This document shows, one piece after another, positions 53,948 through 61,441 of a DNA stretch of 64,000 nucleotides. Below the pieces are notes generated by a model that made no database searches, was not told the origin of the DNA, and saw only the letters and a program-made list of their open reading frames with translations. Both the position numbers and the translations under genes were made by a program. How positions within the stretch are numbered: position 1 is the first letter of the stretch; the number at the start of each line of letters is the position of its first letter. Source of the stretch: an uncultured Moraxella sp. (GTDB lineage Bacteria > Pseudomonadota > Gammaproteobacteria > Pseudomonadales > Moraxellaceae); the NCBI GenBank assembly GCA_943908425.1, contig CALTTC010000002.1, positions 92,024-156,023 on the forward strand. The letters are read 5' to 3'.

Positions 53948-55642
53948 TTATGCAATTATCATATTATTTAAAAAATCATCCACGTTGCCACCGTGCTGGT
54001 GTACCCTTGCACGCCCTAATGCCATAATTAAGGCTACCACGCCGTCAATCTTGTTTTCGGGGCGGTCTTTATCGGGGTAGATATTGTCTTTTTTATCAAG
54101 CTTAGCGACCACGTTACTCATCATCCAAAGCAGTATGGGGCAATCACCGTGGGCTAGTTTTCTTTGTAGTACCAAGGCTTCTAGCTCTTTCATCGGCTCG
54201 CTCATATTTTGCACGGTGTGGCGTAGCTCCACCATTATTGCCCCCTCTTTTTGCATCTCTTGGGCAAGTTGTGTTGCTTGCCAAGGGTCATAAGCAATCT
54301 CTTTTACATCAAAGCGACCCATAAATTCTTTTAAGTCGTCTTTAATTGTTTCAAAGTCCACCACCTCGCCCATTGTTAAAGTGAGCAGTCCGTCTTTATC
54401 CCAAGCACTATAACGTTCAAAATTGGCGTCCAGTGCCTCAAGCACACGCACATCGGGCAAATAATAGCGTGCGTGAACGTGCCAAAGGGGGTCAGTATCT
54501 ATAGGCGGAAATAATAATACCGTTGCTACCATATCAATCTTTGTCGCCAAATCTAGCCCAATAAAGCAAGGACGACCTGCCAATTCAGACAACGGCAAGC
54601 GACTGGGGCAATCGGTGTATTTTGCCATATTCATCCACGCATTTTTTGCCCCCACCCACTCATTTAAATGCTTGGTTCTAAATACCGCTTGTTTGCTGGC
54701 ACTCGCCATCGCATCACGTTGCCGTGCCTTTAGAAACTCCCCCGACACCGACACATCATAGTTGGGATTGGCTTTTAGTAGGGCGATATCGTCCGTCCAG
54801 TCATCGTCTTTATCCTTGCCGTATATCATCGCCCAAAGGTCTGGGGTATCCATCGCCTCATCTAACATTTTTTCAGCGTCTTTTACCATCGTGTAGCACG
54901 CTCCGCCGATACTACTACCTGCCGTGGTGATGATAAGCATAATCGGCTCGTCCCTTGCTCCCATTCCTGTGAGCATCGTGTCAAACAGCGTGTCGTCTTT
55001 GTGTTCGTGATACTCGTCCACAATCGCACAAGACGGGCTTGCTCCGTCCCCTGGATTACCAATAATCGGCTCAAAGCGTGAGCCATCGCTGGCAATACTC
55101 ATATTAGACGCATTTACCTCAACGCCAAAATGTTCTTTTAATTCAGGGGTGCGCGTTACCATTAATTTGGCAGGGCGAAACACCTCCCACGCTTGCTTTT
55201 CTGTTGTTGCACCGCTATACACTTCCGCCCCAAATTCGCCATCAGCACACAACATATACACGCCCAACGCCGCCGCCATTGCCGACTTGCCGTTTTTTCT
55301 TGGCACAAATACCAATATCTTATTATAACGTCTTTTGCCCGTGTCTTTTTTTAACCAGCCAAAAGGTAAGCACAAAGCAAACAGTTGCCACGGCTCAAGG
55401 CGTAAATTTTGCTTCACCGCCGCCCATTTGCCCTTAGTGTGTGGCAATAATTGAATAAATTTTGCGACCCTTTCTGCCTTTTTTGGTTCAAAAAAGTAGG
55501 GATAATCTTTATTATTAACCTTATCTAAGTCATCAAAATGACGCCTGCACGCAAGCTTTATCCACTTGTTAGCGACAATCTTACCGCTTAATACCTCTTT
55601 GGCGTACTGTGTGGCTTTGGCAACATTGGGGTAATTGGTCAT
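53948..55642 (-). CDS. terL: Terminase large subunit
   Basis: The DNA packaging motor and nuclease. Walker A is VFVPRKNGKSAMAA, Walker B CAIVDEYHEHKDD, followed by the motif III region LIITTAGSS; the nuclease domain has FIGLDLATKIDMVA and the late acidic residues. From ATG 55642 it is about 564 residues; upstream in-frame starts at 55657 and 55660 are possible and none has a strong ribosome-binding site. It is separated from terS by a 0.6-kb cargo gene. Confidence 0.94.
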   Translation of the reverse strand: MTNYPNVAKATQYAKEVLSGKIVANKWIKLACRRHFDDLDKVNNKDYPYFFEPKKAERVAKFIQLLPHTKGKWAAVKQNLRLEPWQLFALCLPFGWLKKDTGKRRYNKILVFVPRKNGKSAMAAALGVYMLCADGEFGAEVYSGATTEKQAWEVFRPAKLMVTRTPELKEHFGVEVNASNMSIASDGSRFEPIIGNPGDGASPSCAIVDEYHEHKDDTLFDTMLTGMGARDEPIMLIITTAGSSIGGACYTMVKDAEKMLDEAMDTPDLWAMIYGKDKDDDWTDDIALLKANPNYDVSVSGEFLKARQRDAMASASKQAVFRTKHLNEWVGAKNAWMNMAKYTDCPSRLPLSELAGRPCFIGLDLATKIDMVATVLLFPPIDTDPLWHVHARYYLPDVRVLEALDANFERYSAWDKDGLLTLTMGEVVDFETIKDDLKEFMGRFDVKEIAYDPWQATQLAQEMQKEGAIMVELRHTVQNMSEPMKELEALVLQRKLAHGDCPILLWMMSNVVAKLDKKDNIYPDKDRPENKIDGVVALIMALGRARVHQHGGNVDDFLNNMIIA

Positions 55643-55681
55643 AAAGGCTAAAAACATCAAAAAAGTTATAAAGGTTATAAA

Positions 55682-55702
55682 AAAACCGCCTAAAAGGCGG
55701 TT
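55682..55702 (-). terminator. Hairpin between the cargo gene and terL
   Basis: AACCGCC (55684-55690) pairs with GGCGGTT (55696-55702); seven T follow on the minus strand. It would isolate the 55820-56443 gene from terL unless antitermination occurs. Confidence 0.85.
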
Positions 55703-55819
55703 AAATCAGCATAACGGTTTAGTGTTACGGCATAAGGGTCTACAGATATGGGTAGCTTAACTTAAGGGGTGCAGATTTGCACACCCTTAAACCATTTCAT
55801 CTAAACCATTTCATCAAGT

Positions 55820-56443
55820 TTAAATTTTTTCAATATTACCAACAATCATTCCAATTTGTGGGTTAATACTCAAACTGTACTTGTAGCCATCTATTACACG
55901 CTCACCAAAAGCAGGTTGGTTTGTCTTTGTAAATTCGTTAGATACACTTTCAAACAATTTTAGCACCTGCCCTGCTGATTGCTCTTTTGGCAATTCTGGA
56001 CTTAAAACACGAGCCGTTGCCCCAACGTGCATCATTAAATTTACCCCATCCTCTTCAATCTTATCAGAGCTTGCAAGTAAAGCATAACCTACACTTGCAA
56101 CATTACCATTGTCATTAACAGAACCTTGCCAAACAAGATTTTCAGTTAAATTTTTAGTAAATGCCCCATCGTCAATTTTTAGCTCCTGACCAAAGTCAAA
56201 ACTATTGCCAGCTATTTTATTGACTTGGATATCAAGCTCATTGGGGGTTATACCAAAGTCTTTTTCTTTGGTATCTGTTATTTGGTTGTCTTGAACCAAA
56301 TCCAACTGGCTATCAGTAATCGCTGTTTGTGCTTGCTGTGTTTGCGGTGTATCATCAATCAAGACACTACAAGTTGCTACAAAAAAAGCCACCGCAATAA
56401 TCAAAAACCAAGTACGCTTTTGCTTAAAGTTTAGTTTTGCCAT
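55820..56443 (-). CDS. Membrane-anchored extracytoplasmic protein inserted between terS and terL
   Basis: A 207-residue protein with an N-terminal membrane anchor or signal (WFLIIAVAFFVATCSVLI; the Cys in VATC is a weak lipobox) and a long acidic extracytoplasmic part. Not recognised. TerS and TerL genes are normally adjacent, so this gene is cargo (a moron); exposure outside the membrane fits an exclusion or lysogenic-conversion factor, which is inference. Start at 56443 chosen after GGGGCG; the frame is open to 56503. Ends before a terminator. Confidence 0.65.
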   Translation of the reverse strand: MAKLNFKQKRTWFLIIAVAFFVATCSVLIDDTPQTQQAQTAITDSQLDLVQDNQITDTKEKDFGITPNELDIQVNKIAGNSFDFGQELKIDDGAFTKNLTENLVWQGSVNDNGNVASVGYALLASSDKIEEDGVNLMMHVGATARVLSPELPKEQSAGQVLKLFESVSNEFTKTNQPAFGERVIDGYKYSLSINPQIGMIVGNIEKI

Positions 56444-56499
56444 TTTTTCGCCCCATCTTAAATAGGGAGCATAATACACAGTCAAGTAACAATTAGCAA

Positions 56500-56958
56500 T
56501 CACAAATCCGCAAAAGGGTTGGCAATCGTGGTTTTTTGTGCCGACCCTGTCAGCCTTGTGCGACTGCTTGGGTCAAGCCCCAAAAGCCCCCCAAAGGTTG
56601 CCATTTGCTTTTTGGCTTCATTGACCACCGTAAACGCAGGATTTTTGCTATAGCGACCGTTGTCATCCATAATCAGCACCCCAAGCCTTGTAATCTCATT
56701 TTCCGCTTGTCGCCAACGAGCATACGCCATACAAAACGCTTCTACATTATGAATGTCAGCTACTGTCAAGATTTTGTTAGCCAGCAATTCAGGCATTATC
56801 GTTTGCCACATCTGCACCGCCAAATCATCTAACCAATCAGGCGGTTCAATATCCACCACATCAGAAAAGTTGGGTTCGTTGTGGTTAAGCTTTCGTTTAC
56901 CTGCATTGCCTTGTAATATTTTTAAGGCAGTGGGCTTTGGCTTTCTTCCTTTGCTCAT
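56500..56958 (-). CDS. terS: Terminase small subunit (P27 family)
   Basis: A 152-residue DNA-recognition subunit of the packaging complex. GRKPKPTALKILQGNAGKR at the N-terminus and PPDWLDDLAVQMWQTIMPEL, then LLGLDPSSRTRLTG at the C-terminus, are signatures of the P27/HK97-type small terminase. The order HNH-terS-terL-portal is the standard cos-type packaging layout. Confidence 0.93.
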   Translation of the reverse strand: MSKGRKPKPTALKILQGNAGKRKLNHNEPNFSDVVDIEPPDWLDDLAVQMWQTIMPELLANKILTVADIHNVEAFCMAYARWRQAENEITRLGVLIMDDNGRYSKNPAFTVVNEAKKQMATFGGLLGLDPSSRTRLTGSAQKTTIANPFADL

Positions 56959-57125
56959 ATTACCCCCTTAAAAATATGCCAATGTAAAACCGAACTCCCC
57001 ATAAAGCCCTTTATTATCAAGGGTTTTCACGGCAAAAAATCTATTTTATACCAACAAATGCAAATTAACCAAAACCCAATTTTTTAATTTCGCGGTTGTA
57101 AAAAAAAAGATTGGGGCGACGGTTC
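56959..57125. other. 167-base spacer, possible cos region
   Basis: No ORF. It contains a GC-containing stretch near 57096-57122 (CGCGGTTGT, a nine-A run, then GGGGCGACGG) in an AT-rich surrounding. Because HNH-terS-terL phages usually have cos just upstream of terS, this is the best place to look; the cut site is not identified. Confidence 0.3.
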
Positions 57126-57479
57126 TCAAGGGGTTATTCTCTGAACTTTTGCCCCGCCCTCCCCTGCTGTCTTGGCTTTGTGGCACACTCTGCACAATGA
57201 TTGTAAGTTCTGTAAGTCGTCTGTACCACCGCTCGCCTTATTTAAAATATGGTCAACATCCGTAGCTTGAGTGTACACCCCATCTTTTAAGCAAGCTTGG
57301 CAAAGATATTTATCACGCTCCAAAGCCACCACTCGCACCTTACGCCACTCTTTGCCATAGCCACGTTCACTGGCTGTTTTGGTCTGCACCCACGCTCTTA
57401 ACTCTTTGTGCTTATCACAATAGCCCTTGTGTTTTCTCATCACTAAGTTGGGGCAGTTAATCGCTCGGCAAGGGGTCAT
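57126..57479 (-). CDS. HNH endonuclease (packaging-associated)
   Basis: A 117-residue HNH nuclease. CQACLKDG and CRVCHK supply the two zinc CxxC pairs and VDHILNKASGGTDDLQNLQS the H-N-H catalytic core. Genes of this type next to terminases are needed with TerL for cos cleavage in HK97-like phages. First gene of the late operon, 12 bases past its leader terminator. Confidence 0.93.
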   Translation of the reverse strand: MTPCRAINCPNLVMRKHKGYCDKHKELRAWVQTKTASERGYGKEWRKVRVVALERDKYLCQACLKDGVYTQATDVDHILNKASGGTDDLQNLQSLCRVCHKAKTAGEGGAKVQRITP

Positions 57480-57490
57480 TGTTCACTCGT

Positions 57491-57516
57491 AAAAAAAGCC
57501 CTGCTATTAGCAAGGC
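57491..57516 (-). terminator. tR'-like leader terminator of the late operon
   Basis: GCCCTGCT pairs with AGCAAGGC (one mismatch); seven T follow on the minus strand. It lies about 20-40 bases downstream of the putative late promoter and just before HNH. Confidence 0.75.
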
Positions 57517-57538
57517 GTAATTGTTTTATTATGACTAA

Positions 57539-57567
57539 ATATTACTACTTTCTATTTAAAATTGCAA
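57539..57567 (-). promoter_or_regulatory. Putative late promoter pR'
   Basis: On the minus strand: -35 TTGCAA (57567-57562), 17-base spacer, -10 TAATAT (57544-57539). It begins eight bases past the stop codon of the antiterminator Q gene and is followed by a terminator, the lambda Q-pR'-tR' layout. Confidence 0.65.
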
Positions 57568-57574
57568 GCATTTT

Positions 57575-57925
57575 TTAATCTTTATTTTCTAATCGTGCTG
57601 TAACAAATCCTTCGGCGTAGCTTAGCTCTTTTGTTATCAGATAATTTGTAATCCGCTTCTTATTCTCTTTGCTTAAATGTTTTGCTATCTCGTTCACGCT
57701 CATTGACCTTAGGTAGTACAAGCACACCACTTGATAAGCCATTAGCCTTTGGCGTGATAGTCGCATTACTGCTTTGTCTACCAGCAGTGCCTTATCGTCC
57801 GTTATGTCAGGCATAACCTTTCGGCTCATCTGTACTTTGCCCTGCATCACAAGTAGCCACGACGACTTAGCGGACAGATGATAACTACCTCTTGCCCATT
57901 TGCCCCATTCTTCTAGCTCTTTCAT
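57575..57925 (-). CDS. Antiterminator Q family protein
   Basis: A 116-residue late-gene activator of the phage antitermination Q type: WGKWARGSYHLSA, then ITDDKALLVDKAVMRLSRQR, VVCLYYLRSMSVNEIAKHLS (helix-turn-helix-like) near the C-terminus. It would modify RNA polymerase at pR' so it reads through tR' and the many later hairpins. ATG overlaps the NinB-like stop by four bases. Confidence 0.85.
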   Translation of the reverse strand: MKELEEWGKWARGSYHLSAKSSWLLVMQGKVQMSRKVMPDITDDKALLVDKAVMRLSRQRLMAYQVVCLYYLRSMSVNEIAKHLSKENKKRITNYLITKELSYAEGFVTARLENKD

Positions 57926-58383
57926 ATCCGCCCCATTAATGTCATCTCAAAGTTATCCAAGCACCACGTTTCAATATCCGCCAGATACTCGCCCATCTGC
58001 CCAACGCTTGCCTTGGTCGTGCTAATCAAGCTTGCCACGCCCATTGCCAGTTTTTGGTATTCGCTATCGCCTAGGTGGGCTTTGGCGTGCTTTATGCTGT
58101 CAAAACAAGCACGGTAAGCCTTATCATCTCGTGCTAATATCTTGGCTAGAAACTGGCGTTTAAAGTCCTTGTGCAGTCTGTCTTTGCTAATGCCTGTATG
58201 CTGGCTGATGGTGGTTAAATATTGCCAATAGATTTTGTTTTGATTAAGGCTTCGCACCTTATCATCGTCCGCCCAAAAGATAGACAAATGTAGGCTTTTG
58301 CCATCTTTGGGCTTATCAAGCTTATCACTGATGGCTTGGCAGGCTTTGGTGATGTCTGTTGTGTTTTTGATTTTGATTAGCAT
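57922..58383 (-). CDS. NinB-like recombination protein
   Basis: A 153-residue protein. SLNQNKIYWQYLTTISQHTG matches the NinB feature S-x-x-QN-x-x-W-x-x-L, and the ending MGEYLADIETWCLDNFEMTL fits NinB-like (Orf-family) recombination mediators; it lies next to Q in the nin-like position. Similarity beyond these segments is modest. Confidence 0.65.
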   Translation of the reverse strand: MLIKIKNTTDITKACQAISDKLDKPKDGKSLHLSIFWADDDKVRSLNQNKIYWQYLTTISQHTGISKDRLHKDFKRQFLAKILARDDKAYRACFDSIKHAKAHLGDSEYQKLAMGVASLISTTKASVGQMGEYLADIETWCLDNFEMTLMGRI

Positions 58384-58445
58384 ACCTATTTTTTCCCATT
58401 TTTGGTTTAATGTTTTTGATTTAATATTTTTGGTTTAATAATGGC

Positions 58446-58474
58446 TTGACAATTAGGCAATTATTGCCTATAAT
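58446..58474 (+). promoter_or_regulatory. Consensus sigma-70 promoter with nested palindromic operator
   Basis: TTGACA (58446-58451), a 17-base spacer and TATAAT (58469-58474): both hexamers are perfect consensus. A perfect 17-bp palindrome, TAGGCAATTATTGCCTA (58454-58470), fills the spacer, so a bound repressor would block RNA polymerase. A further half-site TAGGCAA is at 58501-58507. It drives the small plus-strand genes at 58533 and probably 58754. Confidence 0.85.
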
Positions 58475-58532
58475 ACCCCCGTAAGCCAAGCAATACCGCT
58501 TAGGCAACCCAAACCGCCCTAGGAGCGATGAA

Positions 58533-58697
58533 ATGAACTTAAACAGAGAGCTTAAAATGGCAGAACTTGACCGCATCAAAATGGAGACCGAGAAGCTACG
58601 AGCCGAAACGGTCAAACTACAAAAAGAAGCCAGATGGCACCCTTGGGTAGCGATTATCATTGCCGTGATTGCCCTAATTGCCGCCTTGCTTAAATAA
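58533..58697 (+). CDS. Small coiled-coil membrane protein
   Basis: A 54-residue protein: a charged helix (residues 1-34, LKMAELDRIKMETEKLRAET) then a membrane helix (WVAIIIAVIALIAALLK). AGGAG lies eight bases before the ATG, and a consensus promoter is 60 bases upstream. It faces opposite to the replication operon and is followed by a terminator. Function unknown; similar short ORFs occur in phages of related hosts as far as I recall. Confidence 0.7.
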   Translation: MNLNRELKMAELDRIKMETEKLRAETVKLQKEARWHPWVAIIIAVIALIAALLK

Positions 58698-58706
58698 CCC
58701 AAGCCT

Positions 58707-58728
58707 AGCCCCTGCAAGGGGGCTTTTT
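58707..58728 (+). terminator. Terminator after the small coiled-coil gene
   Basis: AGCCCC (58707-58712) pairs with GGGGGCT (to about 58724), then TTTT. Good intrinsic terminator on the plus strand. Confidence 0.8.
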
Positions 58729-58753
58729 GGAGTAACAATGATTTGGAGTAACA

Positions 58754-58975
58754 ATGACCCCTGACATCAGTCAACACAACCCAGACCCCACTTATTTGCG
58801 TGAACTGATTGAAAAGGCGGGATTGTCCCAACGCAAAACCGCTCACCGCTTGGGAGTTTCTGAGCGTATGATGCGGTATTATTTGGTTTCCACCGACCAC
58901 CCCAATTATCGCCCAGCCCCTTATTTGGTTCAATTCGCCCTTGAGTGCTTGGCTCATTTTTCCACCACACAATAA
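58754..58975 (+). CDS. Small helix-turn-helix protein
   Basis: A 73-residue DNA-binding-type protein: YLRELIEKAGLSQRKTAHRL followed by GVSERMMRYY forms an XRE-like HTH, and the C-terminal part is short. It could bind the palindrome at 58454-58470 and so regulate its own island. TTTGGAGTAACAATG upstream is duplicated in tandem (58726-58757), giving two Shine-Dalgarno/ATG units; only the second leads to this frame. Confidence 0.7.
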   Translation: MTPDISQHNPDPTYLRELIEKAGLSQRKTAHRLGVSERMMRYYLVSTDHPNYRPAPYLVQFALECLAHFSTTQ

Positions 58976-59039
58976 ATCACCGTGCCAACAATCCAAGCCA
59001 AAATCAAATAACCAAAATCAAATAACCAAAATCAAATAA

Positions 59040-59426
59040 CTAACCACCATAGCAATACGCTTTAATTGCCTGTCTTGCTTCATCAATCCCATAGCACACC
59101 ACCGCCTTATACCCTTCAACGTTTAGCCTATCAAGCCACGTTTGTTGCAAGGGTGATACCTTGCCTTTTTGGGTTTTAAGCTCAATAAACAAACCGTGAT
59201 AACCATTTTTGGCAATGCACAAAAACAAATCAGGAAATCCTGCCTTTGTCCCCATCGCCTTAAATTTTTTGGCTTCTAGCAGGTTACGTTTACCGCCGTT
59301 GGGGGAGTGATGCAAATAATCACCTATTCGCCCTTTGCTTAATTTGTCCTTGCATAGGGGCTGATAGCTTGCCCAAGTGATAAGCTGTTTTTGGATACTG
59401 TCCTCGGTCATTGTGTTTTGCTCCAT
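59040..59426 (-). CDS. VRR-NUC domain nuclease
   Basis: A 128-residue PD-(D/E)xK nuclease of the VRR-NUC type, probably a Holliday-junction or flap-cutting enzyme used in phage recombination. The catalytic core is KAGFPDLFLCIAKNGYHG (Asp) and LFIELKTQKGKVSPLQQ (E-x-K and Gln). Position between the replication genes and NinB/Q fits the Rus/ninG type resolvase slot. Confidence 0.88.
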   Translation of the reverse strand: MEQNTMTEDSIQKQLITWASYQPLCKDKLSKGRIGDYLHHSPNGGKRNLLEAKKFKAMGTKAGFPDLFLCIAKNGYHGLFIELKTQKGKVSPLQQTWLDRLNVEGYKAVVCYGIDEARQAIKAYCYGG

Positions 59427-59521
59427 AGTTGCGTTTAAGGCGTTGTAATCTTGTTTTGGTATCTTTTACCCCCTAGCCCTGTTTTGTGCCGTGGTGGGCT
59501 TTAATGGGGCTTTAATGGCTA

Positions 59522-60139
59522 TTACCAGCTGACAGCGTGGGCGGTTTTTTGTCTAAAGCTTCCCCAGTTGCATTCAATCAAGACAAAATTTTGGCTAAAC
59601 CTATCCCACGCTCTATCGCCTACAAACTTAGCGACATTGTCAATCGTTAGGTTTGTTGTGATGATTGTTGGGCGTTTTTCGTAGCGGTCGTTAATTAACT
59701 GCCCAAATCTTGCTCTATCGTTCGCCCCATTGTCACCGCCAACGCTGTCCCCATCGCCTAAATCGTCAAGGATAAGTAACTGCACGGACGCTAGGTAACG
59801 CAAGATATCTTGCTCGCTTTTGTCTGGTCTGTTCCACGTCTCTTTGACGCGTCTTGTAATACTTGCCGTCTTTTCAAGGTAACAAGGGGTAACCCCTGCA
59901 CGGTAGTTGGCAAAGGTTTGTACGCCTAAGGCATTACACAGCAGGGTTTTGCCTGTGCCTGTACCACCAGTGATTAAGATATTGGGTGATTGGCGGTTAA
60001 TGGTTTGGGCATAGCCTTGTAAGTTCTCTAGCAAACGCGCTTGGCGTGCTTTTTGTGTGTCGTCAAATACCCAGTCATCAAAGGTCTTGCCCTTGGGGTC
60101 TAGCCCACACAGTTTCATTGATTTGTTAAGGTCTGTCAT
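59522..60139 (-). CDS. DnaC-like helicase loader ATPase
   Basis: An AAA+ protein of 205 residues that loads the host DnaB helicase at the phage origin. Walker A is ITGGTGTGKTLLCNAL, Walker B LLILDDLGDGD, with DRARFGQLINDRYEKRPTII and an ISTA/DnaC-type ending. ATG 60139 overlaps the initiator stop codon (TAATG). The longer frame to 60145 is not needed. Confidence 0.92.
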   Translation of the reverse strand: MTDLNKSMKLCGLDPKGKTFDDWVFDDTQKARQARLLENLQGYAQTINRQSPNILITGGTGTGKTLLCNALGVQTFANYRAGVTPCYLEKTASITRRVKETWNRPDKSEQDILRYLASVQLLILDDLGDGDSVGGDNGANDRARFGQLINDRYEKRPTIITTNLTIDNVAKFVGDRAWDRFSQNFVLIECNWGSFRQKTAHAVSW

Positions 60140-60577
60140 TACCACACCTCCCTAAAAATTGGCTTGCCCTGCTCGTCGTATTCTTGTTCTTTGAAATTTG
60201 GAATAAATACGTCTTTTTGACCCCACGCTTGATTAACGGCTAGTGGGTCTTTTTTGCTTGTGGCTTTAGGGGAAAACTTGGATTGGTTTAGTATCCACGT
60301 ATCAAATGCCTTTGACCAGTCTACAAAACGACTGCCCTTGGCTTGATGATGACTTGAGAAATGTTCAAACAAGGTAACTACATCAAATCCCAATGACTGG
60401 CACTTTTCAATTTGCTTAGCGGTTGGCTGTAAATCACTGGGAAACTCGGTTTGTGATTTTTTGCGTTTGGGGGGTGCGGTTTCCCCCTTAGGGTTATTCT
60501 TATGGTTATTCTTATGGTTTATAATAGGATTGGCTACCAAATTTGGTAGGGGGGTACTACCAATTTTGGTAGGGGGG
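60139..60577 (-). pseudogene. Phage replication initiator (O-like), C-terminal part after a frameshift
   Basis: The continuation of the initiator gene in another frame. It has a repetitive, charged linker (INHKNNHKNNPKG) encoded by the 12-base repeats, then a DnaT/O-type C-terminal domain (LGFDVVTLFEHFSSHHQAKG, FVDWSKAFDTWILNQS) that should contact the DnaC-like loader. Removing one G from the G7 run at 60572-60578 joins it to the N-terminal frame as DNPPTKIGSTPLPNLV. It is unlikely to be made alone. Possibly phase variation, decay or an assembly error. Confidence 0.75.
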
Positions 60578-60598
60578 GTTGTCAAATTTGGTAGGGGG
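60490..60598. other. Putative phage replication origin (iterons plus AT-rich repeats)
   Basis: Inside the initiator gene are three copies of a palindromic unit, CTACCAAATTTGGTAG at 60534-60549, with one change at 60557-60572 and degenerate at 60579-60594, spaced 23 and 22 bp, each followed by a G run (6, 7 and 5). Next to them lies an AT-rich tract with two tandem GGTTATTCTTAT units (60492-60515) and TATAATAGG. Iterons plus AT-rich DNA inside an O-like gene is the lambda ori layout. Confidence 0.7.
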
Positions 60599-60892
60599 TA
60601 AGTCGCTGTTTTCGGCAACCTTTTTGACTGCATCAAAGTTAATTTGATACACTTTTGCCCCAAAATCTGAAGTTTTACCAGTATCAATAATCAGCCCAAA
60701 ATCGCTCAAATCCTTTAGACACTTTCTGATTGTATTCACGGATAAACGTGTTTTTTCTGCCATTGTCTTAATGGACGGATAGCACTCGTTATTGTCGTTA
60801 GCATAGCTTGCCAAAATCAGCAATAAGTGCGACTGTGGGGCGGTTTGGGTGATGGTCTGCTCGGTTGCAAACGCCATTGCTTTAAAACTCAT
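60557..60892 (-). CDS. Phage replication initiator (O-like), N-terminal part
   Basis: A 111-residue frame with a winged-helix DNA-binding domain: SHLLLILASYANDNNECYPS, KTMAEKTRLSVNTIRKCLKD, LSDFGLIIDTGKT, as in O-like and other phage replication proteins. It ends early (PPYQNW) because of the poly-G frameshift; the intact protein would be about 250 residues with the part encoded at 60139-60577. Overlaps the 60889 gene by four bases (ATGA). Confidence 0.75.
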   Translation of the reverse strand: MSFKAMAFATEQTITQTAPQSHLLLILASYANDNNECYPSIKTMAEKTRLSVNTIRKCLKDLSDFGLIIDTGKTSDFGAKVYQINFDAVKKVAENSDLPPTKFDNPPYQNW

Positions 60893-61146
60893 TCCACCCC
60901 CCTTAATACATATTTAGCGTGGGTGCCGTTGTCGGTAGCGTTTTTGCAAGTGATGGTTTCAATATCATAGCCTTGCTCTCTTAGTTCAAAAATCACCGCT
61001 CCTAGGCGTAAATGACGGTATAGATGCGTGCATTCCCATTGGGTGAGTGTTTGCCCTGATTGTAGGTGGGCTAAAATCTTAGCTTTTTTGGTGAGCCGTT
61101 TTGGCTTGCTTTGTGTGGCAAGATTCGGTATAATGGATTGGTTCAT
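60889..61146 (-). CDS. Small winged-helix phage protein
   Basis: An 85-residue protein with a helix-turn-helix/winged-helix core: LTKKAKILAHLQSGQTLTQW, ECTHLYRHLRLGAVIFELRE, QGYDIETITC. Such proteins are common between cro and the initiator gene of phages and are presumed regulators. Role unknown. Confidence 0.7.
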   Translation of the reverse strand: MNQSIIPNLATQSKPKRLTKKAKILAHLQSGQTLTQWECTHLYRHLRLGAVIFELREQGYDIETITCKNATDNGTHAKYVLRGVE

Positions 61147-61188
61147 TAACTTTTTTTCCTTTTGTTGATGAATGTGTGCCCCTCAAGT

Positions 61189-61428
61189 TTAGGCTTGGGG
61201 GGTTTTGTTTAGGTGGTCTTTGAACTCGGCAAGTTTGGGGCATAGCTCGTAGGCTTTAAATTTGCCGTGGGTGAGTTTTTCAATCTTAAGGGCGTTCAAC
61301 TCACTGATGCCGTGCTTGCCGTGTAACCAGCCGTTTACTGTGCCTTGTTTTACGCCTAACGCCTGACCAAATTTGGTTTGAGTGCCAAAATATTCAATCA
61401 AACGTTTTATTGTTTGTCTTTGTTGCAT
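61189..61428 (-). CDS. Cro-like transcriptional regulator
   Basis: A 79-residue Cro/YdaS-type HTH protein: RLIEYFGTQTKFGQALGVKQ and GTVNGWLHGKHGISELNALK are the recognition unit. It is divergent from the CI-type repressor and first in the rightward-type early operon, so it should promote lytic growth by repressing the repressor gene. Its leader carries a 13-base tandem repeat. Confidence 0.88.
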   Translation of the reverse strand: MQQRQTIKRLIEYFGTQTKFGQALGVKQGTVNGWLHGKHGISELNALKIEKLTHGKFKAYELCPKLAEFKDHLNKTPQA

Positions 61429-61441
61429 AAATATTCTTAAA

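Noticed and set aside
58421..58996. A 191-codon minus-strand frame over the divergent island
   Set aside because: It is antisense to two better supported plus-strand genes with promoter, ribosome-binding sites and a terminator, and its translation has no family features.
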